DNA from: JANNYA01 sp043754435
Lineage (GTDB): Bacteria; Pseudomonadota; Gammaproteobacteria; Xanthomonadales; SZUA-5
NCBI GenBank assembly: GCA_043754435.1
Contig: JAYUUS010000239.1
Location: 1-27,084 of the forward strand
Reading direction: 5' to 3'
DNA length: 27,084 nucleotides
Shown: piece by piece, positions 7,080 to 14,226 of the stretch
Numbering within the stretch: the stretch's first letter is position 1
Layout of the letters: every line of letters begins with the position of its first letter
Position numbers and translations under genes: made by a program
The notes under the pieces: model-generated
Databases searched by the model: none
Told to the model about the DNA's origin: nothing
What the model saw: the letters and a program-made list of their open reading frames with translations, nothing else

Positions 7080-7544
7080 TTAACCGGTTAAGCTAAGCTG
7101 TTCCCGAACCTGCATTAAAATCTGCCCCAAACGGTTTTTGCCGCTGCCATCGCCGCCGTCGCCCCAGTAGGCGTCATTGCTAGTGTGCTCGACTAGCTTG
7201 GCGCTGCCGGTAGAGCGCAGCAGCGCGGCCAAATTCTCGTGCTGGCTGAATTTGGCGAGCACTGCGTCAAACATGACGCTGTCTTTGACCGATTCCCAGT
7301 CTGACCGCAAGGTTTGCTTACGGCTGCGGCCTAGTTTTGCGCTCAGCATCGGCGTCGCGGCGGAGCGAATTTGCTCGCGGTAGCTCGCGTCCGCGAACTT
7401 CATCGCTTGAAAATAGTGCTCAGACGTCGGCCAAAGCTGCTTTTTCAGCCGGATTGGGAATTGGGCGAAGTTAGAGAATTCGCCAAACGCATCGCTGGTG
7501 CTGTAAAAGTTGATCACCCCAGCCTTAGGCTCAAGCTCCGTCAC
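7080..7544 (-). CDS. NADAR family (YbiA-like) protein
   Basis: The 154-residue product matches the NADAR/DUF1768 family. Visible motifs are INFYSTSDAFGEFSNFAQFPI near the N-terminus, the WPTSEHYFQAMKFAD signature with its Glu and His, the basic AKLGRSRKQTLRSDW, and the C-terminal AYWGDGGDGSGKNRLGQILMQVR. Characterised members are N-glycosidases: YbiA acts on riboflavin intermediates, and other members remove ADP-ribose from guanine in DNA or RNA. Which activity applies here is not visible. The start is GTG at 7542-7544, 7 nt after the efp stop on the same strand, so it is very likely translated from the efp transcript. No DarT-like partner is in the window. Confidence 0.9.
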   Translation of the reverse strand: MTELEPKAGVINFYSTSDAFGEFSNFAQFPIRLKKQLWPTSEHYFQAMKFADASYREQIRSAATPMLSAKLGRSRKQTLRSDWESVKDSVMFDAVLAKFSQHENLAALLRSTGSAKLVEHTSNDAYWGDGGDGSGKNRLGQILMQVREQLSLTG

Positions 7545-7551
7545 AGCAAAC

Positions 7552-8121
7552 TCAAACTTTTACGCGCGACACATATTCGCCCGAACGCGTATCGCAGCGT
7601 ATCGTTTCACCTGGATTGACGAATAGCGGCACTTTGACGACCGCACCGGTTTCCAGTTTGGCCGGTTTATTGCCGCCTGCGGTGGTATCGCCGCGAATGC
7701 CGGGGTCGGTTTCGATGATTTTGAGCTCTACGAAATTCGGCGGGGTGACGATCAGCGGCACGTTATTCCAGAGCGTGACGATGCACATATCTTGCTCTTT
7801 CAGCCATTGCGCAGCATCTGAAACCGCTGCTTTATCGGCTTGAAACTGCTCAAAGCCGTCTAGCTGCATGAAATGATAGAACTCGCCGTCGGCATATAAA
7901 TACTGCATATCAGTATCAACAACATCTGCGGTTTCCGCGCTGTCGCCGCTTTTCCAGGTTTTTTCCACCACGCGCTGCGTTTTCAAGTTTTTCACGCGCA
8001 CACGGTTGAACGCTTGACCTTTACCGGGCTTGACCATCTCGTTTTCTAAAATGGTGTACGGGTCGCCATCGATCAAAATTTTGACGCCGCTCTTAAATTC
8101 GTTGGTGTTGACGCTGCCCAT
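7552..8121 (-). CDS. efp: Translation elongation factor P
   Basis: EF-P rescues ribosomes stalled at polyproline by binding between the P and E sites. The 189-residue protein has the three-barrel layout: the N-terminal KOW-like domain with the modification loop VKPGKGQAFNRVRVKNL, the central OB domain, and the C-terminal domain with GDTTAGGNKPAKLETG and VPLFVNPGETIRCDTRSGEY. Lys34 sits at the tip of the loop, exactly where E. coli EF-P is beta-lysylated. This agrees with the divergent epmB and rules out the Arg32/EarP type. The ATG is preceded by AAGGAA at a good distance (about 8131-8136). A NADAR gene follows 7 nt downstream. The enzyme EpmA is not in the window. The proline-rich proteins in this window would be natural clients. 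Confidence 0.97.
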   Translation of the reverse strand: MGSVNTNEFKSGVKILIDGDPYTILENEMVKPGKGQAFNRVRVKNLKTQRVVEKTWKSGDSAETADVVDTDMQYLYADGEFYHFMQLDGFEQFQADKAAVSDAAQWLKEQDMCIVTLWNNVPLIVTPPNFVELKIIETDPGIRGDTTAGGNKPAKLETGAVVKVPLFVNPGETIRCDTRSGEYVSRVKV

Positions 8122-8221
8122 AAAAGTATTTCCTTCGCGAATGCTGCTTGAGAGGTGCTTGGTTCAAGCGCTGAGCGATAAGCTCAAGTGCTTTTAAGCT
8201 GAGATAAAAAAGTGAGGCCGC
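8122..8221 (+). promoter_or_regulatory. Divergent efp/epmB intergenic region
   Basis: These 100 nt must hold promoters for both efp (minus) and epmB (plus), which ties the expression of factor and modifier. Shine-Dalgarno sequences are visible for both: AAGGAA (minus strand) for efp and GTGAGG just before the ATG at 8222 for epmB. The -35/-10 boxes are not clear enough to call. Confidence 0.5.
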
Positions 8222-9271
8222 ATGATAGCCGCAATGCGCCGCGAAGTCGCCTCAAAGGCAGCGCTTGGCACAGAAAACGCACCGAATTGGAAGCTTGAGT
8301 GGCGGGATTCGTTCACGCAGCTTGCCGCCCTGCTGGAATTTTTGCAGCTTGACGCCAGCTTGTTCCTTGATGCGCTGGCGCTGGACGCAGCCGCAACGTT
8401 CCCCCTGCGCGTACCGATGAGTTTCGCCCGGCGCATGGTCAAAGGTGATCCGCACGACCCGCTATTGGCGCAAATACTGCCGAAAATGGCGGAACGCTTG
8501 ATCGCCGTCAATTTTGTTAGTGATCCGGTCAACGATTTGCAGCACAGCCCAAGCGCTGGCGTGATTCACAAGTACCGCTCGCGCGCCCTGCTGATCGCCG
8601 CTGGCACGTGTGCGGTGAATTGTCGCTATTGTTTTCGGCGCGAGTATCCGTATTCCGAGGCCAGCTTAAGCCCCAGCGCGCTAACGGATGCAGTGCGCTA
8701 TTTAGCCGCCCATCCAGAGATCAACGAAGTCATCCTTTCCGGGGGCGATCCACTAGCGCTCGACACCCCTAAACTTAGCCGCATTAGCGAGGCGCTGCTG
8801 GCGCTGCCGCAAATCAAGCGCTTACGTCTGCACACCCGCACGCCCATTGTGCTGCCGTCGCGCGTCGATGCAGAATTTTTGCGCTGGGTTGCGGAGCTGA
8901 AAGTGCCGCTGGTGATGGTGCTGCACAGCAATCACGCGAATGAATGGCGGGATGCAGCGTTGCAAAACTCCATGCGCGCGTTAAAACACGCAGGCGTGAC
9001 TTTGCTAAATCAGGCGGTGCTCTTGCGCGGCGTTAATGACTCCGCAGCCGTCCAAGTGGCACTTTCCGAAGCGATGTTTGCGGCTGGTGTTTTGCCGTAC
9101 TACTTAAACTTGTTGGATCCAGTCGCCGGTAGCGCGCATTTTGCAGTGCCTGATGCAGTAGCGCAGCAGATTTATAAGCAGATGGCGGCGGCGCTGCCGG
9201 GGTTTTTATTGCCCAAACTGGTGCGCGATGTCGCGGGCATGGAGGCAAAGCAAGTTCTAATCAATTTTTAG
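8222..9271 (+). CDS. epmB: EF-P (R)-beta-lysylation lysine 2,3-aminomutase
   Basis: EpmB (YjeK) is a radical-SAM, PLP-dependent enzyme that makes (R)-beta-lysine from L-lysine, which EpmA then ligates to EF-P Lys34. The 349-residue product has the radical-SAM cluster CAVNCRYC (Cys130, 134, 137) followed by FRREYPYSE. It also has the SAM-binding ILSGGDPLALD and RLHTRTPIVLPSR. Lys332 in LLPKLVRDVAGMEAK is the expected PLP lysine. Upstream, HSPSAGVIHKYRSRALLIAAG is typical of the aminomutase family. Its length fits EpmB rather than the longer clostridial KamA. It is transcribed divergently from efp, with GAGG 5 nt before the ATG. Confidence 0.95.
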   Translation: MIAAMRREVASKAALGTENAPNWKLEWRDSFTQLAALLEFLQLDASLFLDALALDAAATFPLRVPMSFARRMVKGDPHDPLLAQILPKMAERLIAVNFVSDPVNDLQHSPSAGVIHKYRSRALLIAAGTCAVNCRYCFRREYPYSEASLSPSALTDAVRYLAAHPEINEVILSGGDPLALDTPKLSRISEALLALPQIKRLRLHTRTPIVLPSRVDAEFLRWVAELKVPLVMVLHSNHANEWRDAALQNSMRALKHAGVTLLNQAVLLRGVNDSAAVQVALSEAMFAAGVLPYYLNLLDPVAGSAHFAVPDAVAQQIYKQMAAALPGFLLPKLVRDVAGMEAKQVLINF

Positions 9272-9362
9272 CGCCATAACGCAGTAAAAACGCGGTAAAG
9301 AACTGGCACCGCCCGCGCGCTTCGCCTATCGTTCGCCATTACTTTTACTGCCGATATTCGCC

Positions 9363-10616
9363 ATGCCAAATCGTTTTACGATGTTCGTACTGGGTGCCAT
9401 GCTGTTGGGGCTGATTGTAGGCTGGCAGTGCAATCTGCATCTGGACCCCGCGCAGCAGGCGGCGCTGGCGGGGAATTTGAAAATTGCCACTGATGTATTT
9501 TTGCGGCTGATTAAAATGATTATTGCGCCCTTGGTGCTGTCCACGCTGGTGGTCGGCATGGCGCATATGGGCGACACCGCAGCGCTCGGGCGCGCAGGTG
9601 CGAAAACCATGGCGTGGTTCATTAGCGCCTCGATTGTGTCATTAATTTTAGGCGCTGTTTTGGTCAGTCTCTTTAAACCCGGCGTTGGCTTAAGTCTGCC
9701 GCTGCCGCCGGAAAACGCGGTAGTCGAAATTCAAGCCACTGGCCTGTCGCTGCAAGAGTTCATCACTTACATGGTGCCAAAATCCATTTTTGATGCGATG
9801 GCGCAAAACCAAATTTTGCCGATTGTGGTGTTTGCAGCATTTTTTGGCGTCGCCTGCGCCTCGTTGGGGCAAAAAGCCAAGCTCGTGGTCGATTTCTTTG
9901 AGCAAGTCAGCTATGTGATGCTGAAAGTCACGGGCTATGTGATGTGGTTCGCGCCCATTGCAGTGTTTTCCGCTATTGCCAGCGTCGTCACAGTTGAAGG
10001 GCTGGCTATTTTGCTCACCTATGCCAAATTCGTGGGCGGCTTCTTTACGGCGCTAGTATTGTTATGGCTGCTGCTAATTGCTGCAGGCTATATCTTTTTG
10101 GGTAAACGCGTGATTACTTTGATTCGGGGCATGCGCGAGCCGATAGCAATTGCGTTTTCTACTGCAAGCTCTGAGGCGGCGTACCCGCGCACGCTGGATC
10201 AACTAGAAAAATTTGGCGTATCGCGCCGCATTGCCAGCTTTGTACTGCCGCTGGGCTATTCGTTCAATTTGGATGGCTCGATGATGTATTGCACTTTCGG
10301 CACCATTTTTATTGCACAAGCCTACGGTATTCATTTGGGGCTATCGGAAATTGCCACGATGCTGCTGTTGTTAATGGTGACCAGCAAAGGCATGGCCGCC
10401 GTGCCGCGCGCGTCGTTAGTGGTGATTGCAGCGACCTTGCCGCATTTTAATATCCCGGAAACCGGGCTGTTGCTGCTATTGGCGGTGGATCACTTTTTGG
10501 ATATGGGCCGCAGTGCGACCAACGTCGTCGGCAATTCCATTGCGACCGCAGTAGTGGCGAAATGGGAAGGCGAGCTGGGTGCAGGCACGATGGACGACGC
10601 GGCTATGATCTCTTAA
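9363..10616 (+). CDS. Dicarboxylate/amino acid:cation symporter (DAACS family)
   Basis: The 417-residue inner-membrane protein has eight or more hydrophobic segments and the DAACS (GltP/DctA) signatures. These are the serine-rich re-entrant hairpin AFSTASSEAAYPRTLDQLE (about 265-285), the TM7 motif GYSFNLDGSMMYCTFGTIFIAQ, the second hairpin VTSKGMAAVPRASLVVIAATL and the TM8 motif DHFLDMGRSATNVVGNSIA. It should import acidic amino acids or C4-dicarboxylates with H+ or Na+. The substrate cannot be fixed, since both DctA and GltP subfamilies share these motifs. The N-terminus PNRFTMFVLGAMLLGLIVGW fits the first helix. It stands alone, with a hairpin terminator after the stop. Confidence 0.95.
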   Translation: MPNRFTMFVLGAMLLGLIVGWQCNLHLDPAQQAALAGNLKIATDVFLRLIKMIIAPLVLSTLVVGMAHMGDTAALGRAGAKTMAWFISASIVSLILGAVLVSLFKPGVGLSLPLPPENAVVEIQATGLSLQEFITYMVPKSIFDAMAQNQILPIVVFAAFFGVACASLGQKAKLVVDFFEQVSYVMLKVTGYVMWFAPIAVFSAIASVVTVEGLAILLTYAKFVGGFFTALVLLWLLLIAAGYIFLGKRVITLIRGMREPIAIAFSTASSEAAYPRTLDQLEKFGVSRRIASFVLPLGYSFNLDGSMMYCTFGTIFIAQAYGIHLGLSEIATMLLLLMVTSKGMAAVPRASLVVIAATLPHFNIPETGLLLLLAVDHFLDMGRSATNVVGNSIATAVVAKWEGELGAGTMDDAAMIS

Positions 10617-10660
10617 GACAAAACCGCTGCAGTTTGTCGATCAATTGCAGTTTTCGCAGT

Positions 10661-10687
10661 CCCACAACCAGAGGTGGGCTTTTCTTC
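10661..10687 (+). terminator. Rho-independent terminator after the symporter gene
   Basis: CCCAC (10661-10665) pairs with GTGGG (10674-10678) around an 8-nt loop, followed by CTTTTCTT. A second hairpin just upstream, CTGCA (10627-10631) with TGCAG (10646-10650) followed by TTTT, may give a tandem terminator. Confidence 0.65.
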
Positions 10688-10783
10688 GGTGGATGGCACT
10701 AAAGGTTCTAACCCATCGTTCGAGCCGCCCTGCTCAACTCAAACTTTAATAAATGGGCACTACTTTTGAAGCAGATAAAATTT

Positions 10784-11326
10784 ATGAGCAAACAACACTC
10801 TGAAATCAGCAAATTTTTGAGTTTCGTGCTGCGCCACCAGCCCGATGCAATCGGCATCACGCTTGACCTAGAAGGGTGGACCGACATTGCCACATTGATC
10901 GCTGCCGCCGCCAATGATGGCAAACAGCTTGACCGGGACATGATTCACGCGGTGGTTGCAAGCAGCGACAAGAAACGCTTTGCAATTTCTGAAGACGGTC
11001 TGCGCATTCGTGCCGTGCAAGGACATTCCACGGATGCCGTCGACATCAACTATGTGGCGAAGCTGCCACCCGAATTTCTTTATCATGGCAGCGCCACGCG
11101 TTTTATGGAGTCTATCCAGAAACACGGGCTGCTGCCCGGTTCGCGCCAGTACGTGCATCTGTCGCAGGACGAACTGACCGCGCTCACCGTTGGCCAGAGG
11201 CATGGCAAACCGGTGGTGCTAAAAATTAAAGCCCTGCTCATGCATGAACAAGGCTACAAATTTTTTCAAGCTGAGAACGACGTTTGGCTGACAAGTGCTG
11301 TGCCCGCTCTGTTTATCATCGGTTGA
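10784..11326 (+). CDS. kptA: RNA 2'-phosphotransferase (Tpt1/KptA family)
   Basis: KptA transfers an internal RNA 2'-phosphate to NAD+, giving ADP-ribose 1'',2''-cyclic phosphate and nicotinamide. From the ATG at 10784 the product is 180 residues, the usual length (E. coli about 184). It opens like the family, ISKFLSFVLRHQPDAIG, with the catalytic Arg17 and His18; then SSDKKRFAIS with Arg65, RAVQGHST, LYHGSATRFMESI for NAD+, and YVHLSQDE. An in-frame TTG at 10766 would add six residues but is less likely. The C-terminal DVWLTSAVPALFIIG ends exactly at the right end of a transposon, so the last residues and stop codon may be element-derived. Bacterial substrates remain uncertain. Confidence 0.95.
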   Translation: MSKQHSEISKFLSFVLRHQPDAIGITLDLEGWTDIATLIAAAANDGKQLDRDMIHAVVASSDKKRFAISEDGLRIRAVQGHSTDAVDINYVAKLPPEFLYHGSATRFMESIQKHGLLPGSRQYVHLSQDELTALTVGQRHGKPVVLKIKALLMHEQGYKFFQAENDVWLTSAVPALFIIG

Positions 11327-11500
11327 CATCCTTCCCGCCCTAAAGGACGGAGATTCCTACGGCGCTCAGGCAAAAGCTGCATGAGTCGCTTTAGCGGGTT
11401 CCTGCTTCAGCGAGCGGCCTGACTGCACCGGCTCTCCACAGGCGAACAAGCGGTGTCCCCGCTCTAAAATATTGATCGCGCCAACCACATCGGCGTGATT
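11323..11500 (-). ncRNA. Predicted TnpB guide RNA (omega RNA/reRNA) region
   Basis: In IS200/IS605 systems the guide RNA scaffold covers the 3' part of tnpB and the right-end hairpin, and the guide is the flanking host sequence. Here the 3' end of tnpB (encoding ACGEPVQSGRSLKQEP) runs into the right-end hairpin at 11334-11352. The guide would start at 11322 and read leftward on the minus strand as CCGATGATAAACAGAGCGGG, inside the kptA 3' end. The 5' limit given is approximate. This is predicted from known family architecture, not from an RNA covariance match. Confidence 0.45.
11334..11352 (-). repeat. Right-end hairpin of the tnpB element
   Basis: Imperfect palindrome CCGCCC-TAAA-GGACGG (11335-11350) with one mismatched pair. 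It repeats the core of the left-end palindrome in the same orientation, as expected for the structured ends of IS200/IS605 elements. Confidence 0.65.
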
Positions 11501-12574
11501 TTTATAGCCACACACAACGCACTGAAACTGCGTTTGTGTTTGCCGATTGTCTTTCGACACATGGGTGCAACGCGGGCAAGTTCTGCTTGTGTTGTGCGCG
11601 GGCACAGCCAGCAATGTACCGCCTTTCCAAGCTAGTTTGTAGTCGAGCTGCCGCCGAAACTCGCCCCAGCCTTGATCCAAAATGGCTCTGTTCAAGCCTG
11701 ACTTAGCCCGGCCATTCTGGCCCGGATTTTCAGCATCGCCTTTTGCCGAGCTAGACATATTGCGTACCTGCAAATCCTCAATACAAACGAGCGCGTGATT
11801 TTGGCTGATCGTGGTCGTGGCTTTGTGCAGGAAGTCTTTGCGGGCGTTGGCAATGCCGGTGTAAAGCTTCTGGACGCGGGCTTTTGCCTTCTTCCAATTG
11901 TTACTGAACTTTACTTTGCGACTCATCGCGCGTTGATAACGGCGCAGGCGTTTCTGATGTTTCTTAAAGCTGTTCAGTGGTGCGATGAAACTTGCATCGC
12001 TCAGAGTTGCGAAACGAGCAATGCCTACGTCGATACCAATAGCCGCAGTGGCGGTTGGCAAAGGCTGTGCAACTTCCCGCTCGGTCTGGATCGATACGAA
12101 CCACTTACCACCACAACTGGACACAGTGATGTTCTTGGCTAAACCCAGCACTTCGCGGCTGTTGCGATAGCGCAGCCAACCCAGTTTGGGCAAAAATATC
12201 CGGTCATTACTTTGGTCGAGCTTGAAACCCTGGGGAAACCGGAAGCTGTCAGTAGACTTGCCTTTCTTCTTAAACTTTGGGAAAGCTGCACGCCTTTCAA
12301 AAAAGTTTTTATAGGCAGAGCCAAGGTCTTTGGTGACCTGCTGCAAGGTTTGGGATGGAGAAGCGCAAAGAAACGGGAAATCTTGCTTCCATGCGAGCAA
12401 CCAACTATTCATGCCAAAGCTGTTGGCGAACTTTTCCCCAGCCGCATGCGCTTCTTGCTGGCGAATCAGCGCCAAATTCCAAACCTTGCGCGCGTTTCCG
12501 GCATACTGACGGAGGGCGCGTACTTGTTCGCCGTTGGGTTTAATCTGGAATTTGAAGGCTTGCAGGCGTTTCAT
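11366..12574 (-). CDS. tnpB: RNA-guided endonuclease TnpB (IS1341-type OrfB)
   Basis: TnpB is a guide-RNA-directed DNA nuclease and the ancestor of Cas12. From the ATG at 12572-12574 (MKRLQAFKFQIKPN) the protein has 402 residues; ten more could be added from 12604, but the family start favours the shorter form. The helix-turn-helix/wedge N-terminus includes NARKVWNLALIRQQE and SPSQTLQQVTKDLGSAYKNF. All three RuvC acidic residues are present: Asp182 (GIDVGIARFA), Glu266 (VCIEDLQVRNMS) and Asp362 (NHADVVGAINIL). The zinc finger has CPRC and CVVC pairs around residues 335-355. The frame is intact, so the nuclease may be active. The C-terminal RSLKQEP tail is encoded by the guide-RNA region. Confidence 0.92.
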   Translation of the reverse strand: MKRLQAFKFQIKPNGEQVRALRQYAGNARKVWNLALIRQQEAHAAGEKFANSFGMNSWLLAWKQDFPFLCASPSQTLQQVTKDLGSAYKNFFERRAAFPKFKKKGKSTDSFRFPQGFKLDQSNDRIFLPKLGWLRYRNSREVLGLAKNITVSSCGGKWFVSIQTEREVAQPLPTATAAIGIDVGIARFATLSDASFIAPLNSFKKHQKRLRRYQRAMSRKVKFSNNWKKAKARVQKLYTGIANARKDFLHKATTTISQNHALVCIEDLQVRNMSSSAKGDAENPGQNGRAKSGLNRAILDQGWGEFRRQLDYKLAWKGGTLLAVPAHNTSRTCPRCTHVSKDNRQTQTQFQCVVCGYKNHADVVGAINILERGHRLFACGEPVQSGRSLKQEPAKATHAAFA

Positions 12575-12605
12575 AGCCGAATGATACTTAATCCAAGGGC
12601 GCATG

Positions 12606-12653
12606 GGACGCCTGCGGCGTCCGCACTCTGCATCCCCGCCCTAAAGGACGGGG
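12606..12653 (-). repeat. Left-end palindromes of the tnpB element
   Basis: Two hairpins lie just upstream of tnpB. GGACGCC-TGC-GGCGTCC (12606-12622) has perfect 7-nt arms. The second spans 12634-12653, with CCCCGCCC pairing to GGACGGGG around TAAA with one mismatch, and carries the same 16-nt core as the right end. One or both probably form the structured left end recognised by a TnpA transposase. Confidence 0.65.
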
Positions 12654-12696
12654 TTTTCCGCGCAAAATTGGATAAAATTACTCATCGCCAACGGCG

Positions 12697-12981
12697 CTAG
12701 TCGCGGTTTTTCTGATCACTGGACTTAAACCGCACCACAGCGGCACTGCGCAGCGCATCGTGCTTGGTTTTCCGTCCTGATACTCGTTTACGCCACATCA
12801 AAAAGCTGCTGCGCTGCATGTGGCGACGAAGCAGTCGAATAACCTGCGCTTCGCTCAGGCCAAACTGGCGTTTGATAGCCTCAAAGCTGGTGCGATCTTC
12901 CCACGCCATACCGATGATGCGGTCAATGCTGTTGGCATCAAGCGTTGCCAAGTGCTCGGAAGTTTTAGGATTTTTGACCAT
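12697..12981 (-). CDS. TIGR03643/DUF2805 family protein
   Basis: The 94-residue basic protein carries the family block DRIIGMAWEDRTSFEAIKRQ and FGLSEAQVIRLLRRHM, followed by a segment with LMWRKRVSGRKTKH. This looks like a small helix-turn-helix-type fold (FEAIKRQFGLSEAQVIRLLRR), so nucleic-acid binding is plausible but not demonstrated for the family. The C-terminal 20 residues (VVRFKSSDQKNRD) are variable. The ATG is preceded by TTGGAG a few nt upstream. The stop lies about 40 nt from the left end of the tnpB element, so the insertion did not damage it. Confidence 0.85.
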   Translation of the reverse strand: MVKNPKTSEHLATLDANSIDRIIGMAWEDRTSFEAIKRQFGLSEAQVIRLLRRHMQRSSFLMWRKRVSGRKTKHDALRSAAVVRFKSSDQKNRD

Positions 12982-13253
12982 GTAGCTCCAAGTATTTAGC
13001 GAATAGGTCTTTATTCTTCTCTCGCTGGGGGCGGTAGTCTAGAAGCTGTGTGCGCTAACGAACTGATCTAAATACCAAAAATGTCTATCTAATAAGACAT
13101 TAACGGCGGGGGGTTAAACCTAGCTTACAGAACCATGAACACTTTCGTTAACTTAAACTATTAATCGACAAACCCGCTAACCCCACTTTCAGGGTTCATT
13201 CGTCAGAATGTTTGAAACCGCTCAATCGAATGGTCCAATCCGAAGGAATAAAA
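12982..13253 (+). promoter_or_regulatory. Divergent 272-nt intergenic region with inverted repeat
   Basis: This region separates the DUF2805 gene (minus) from the exported-protein gene (plus). It contains GTGCGCTAACGAACTGA (13050-13066), related to elements found upstream of the two cheB-type genes, and a perfect inverted repeat AATGTCT/AGACATT (13080-13086 and 13095-13101, 8-nt spacer) suited to a dimeric regulator. Nearer the gene, AACCC and GGGTT flank CACTTTCA. AAGGA at 13243-13247 is the ribosome binding site that fixes the start at 13254. No promoter boxes are convincing. Confidence 0.5.
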
Positions 13254-14159
13254 ATGAACCTCAAAACACTCGCTACTGCCATTACACTGTTCGCCTCAGG
13301 ATTGCTGAGCGCAACACCCGTACACGCGGGCAGCTTGGTTGATATTGAAGTGCTAGCGCGTGCGGGTTACCGTGACGTTGTGCCCAGCTATTGGTTTCGC
13401 GGCCAAAACTATGTCGAAGGCCGCCAAAATCAGGAGTTTCGCGTACGTTTGCGAAACAAAAGCGGGGAACGCGTGATGGCAGTTTTGAGCATTGATGGCG
13501 TCAACGCCATTTCTGGTCAAACTGCAGGCGTAAACCAGACCGGCTATATATTAGCGCCTTACCAAACGCTTGATGTCGACGGCTGGCGCAAATCAAATGT
13601 GCGAACGGCGGCGTTTTATTTCACTCATATTAATGATTCTTACGCCGCCCGAACGGGGCGTCCGGATAATGTGGGCGTGATTGGCGCAGCGATATTTCGC
13701 GAAGTGCGCTATGAGTATGACGACCAACAAAACGACGATGGACAATACGATGAGTATTCCACGGGTCAGGGTAATTATCCGAATGACAATTATCCGAATG
13801 GTAAATCGGCTAGTGTGCCTGCAGCAGGCGCACCTCCAGCCCCTTCAACGCGCGCCACCCCTCAGGATAAATCAGGGCAACCCATTCCCGGCGCGGTTGC
13901 AGCCCCGCAAAGCAAATCGTATGGGCAAGAGAGTGGTGCTGTTCCAGGTGCGCCGCTGGGAACGGGGCACGGACGTGACGAATATCGCCCTAGCGTCAGT
14001 GTTGACTTTGAGCGGGAGCAACAGGTGTTTGAAGTCGTCAAAGTGCGCTACGACAGCCGCGCTAACCTGATTGCGCAGGGCGTGATTCCGAGGGGCTATT
14101 ATCGCCCTGGTACGCCTGAAGCATTTCCCCGTGATCGTTTTACACCTGATCCACATTAA
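13254..14159 (+). CDS. Exported protein of unknown function
   Basis: From the ATG at 13254 (AAGGA 6 nt upstream) the product has 301 residues; a 14-residue longer form from 13212 lacks a ribosome binding site. MNLKTLATAITLFASGLLSA followed by TPVHA is a clear signal peptide, so the protein is periplasmic or secreted. Residues about 27-135 form a conserved-looking domain with GQNYVEGRQNQEFRVRLRN, SGERVMAVLSIDGVNAISGQ, TGYILAPYQTLDVDGWRKS and RPDNVGVIGAAIFRE. I recall this pattern in many uncharacterised proteobacterial exported proteins, with no assigned function. A disordered Pro/Gly/Ser-rich linker with YPNDNYPNGK repeats follows, then a short C-terminal part (REQQVFEVVKVRYDSRANL). The role is unknown. 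Confidence 0.82.
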   Translation: MNLKTLATAITLFASGLLSATPVHAGSLVDIEVLARAGYRDVVPSYWFRGQNYVEGRQNQEFRVRLRNKSGERVMAVLSIDGVNAISGQTAGVNQTGYILAPYQTLDVDGWRKSNVRTAAFYFTHINDSYAARTGRPDNVGVIGAAIFREVRYEYDDQQNDDGQYDEYSTGQGNYPNDNYPNGKSASVPAAGAPPAPSTRATPQDKSGQPIPGAVAAPQSKSYGQESGAVPGAPLGTGHGRDEYRPSVSVDFEREQQVFEVVKVRYDSRANLIAQGVIPRGYYRPGTPEAFPRDRFTPDPH

Positions 14160-14171
14160 CGACTCAGTCGC

Positions 14172-14210
14172 GCGCTCGCTTGCATCCTCAAGGTGCAAGT
14201 AGGCGGGCGC
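14172..14210 (+). terminator. Possible hairpin between convergent genes
   Basis: CTTGCA (14179-14184) and TGCAAG (14194-14199) form a stem around a 9-nt loop, with further GC-rich but imperfect pairing outside it. It sits in the 67-nt gap between convergent genes. There is no U-tract, so intrinsic termination is uncertain. Confidence 0.35.
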
Positions 14211-14226
14211 TGAAGAAAATCTGAGT

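Larger units (their letters stand above)
11323..12660 (-). mobile_element. IS200/IS605-superfamily element with tnpB only (IS1341 type)
   Basis: A single tnpB gene is bracketed by palindromic ends that share the 16-nt core CCGCCCTAAAGGACGG in the same orientation (11335-11350 and 12636-12651). On the element's coding strand the right end reads GGGCGGGAAGGATGTCAA. Its final TCAA (complement of 11323-11326) matches the right cleavage tetranucleotide known from IS608-type elements. The left boundary is uncertain and lies near 12653-12680. There is no tnpA (HUH transposase), so movement would need one supplied elsewhere. The element separates kptA from the DUF2805 gene. Confidence 0.75.

Noticed and set aside
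7080..11326. NADAR and KptA as one ADP-ribose defence operon
   Set aside because: They are on opposite strands and separated by efp, epmB and a transporter with its own terminator.
11366..12574. TnpB considered as a Cas12-type CRISPR effector
   Set aside because: Length (402 residues), palindromic transposon ends and the absence of any repeat-spacer array fit TnpB.
12212..12700. 162-codon plus-strand frame across the left end of the tnpB element
   Set aside because: It is antisense to the intact tnpB N-terminus and crosses the element's structured end; no domain is visible.
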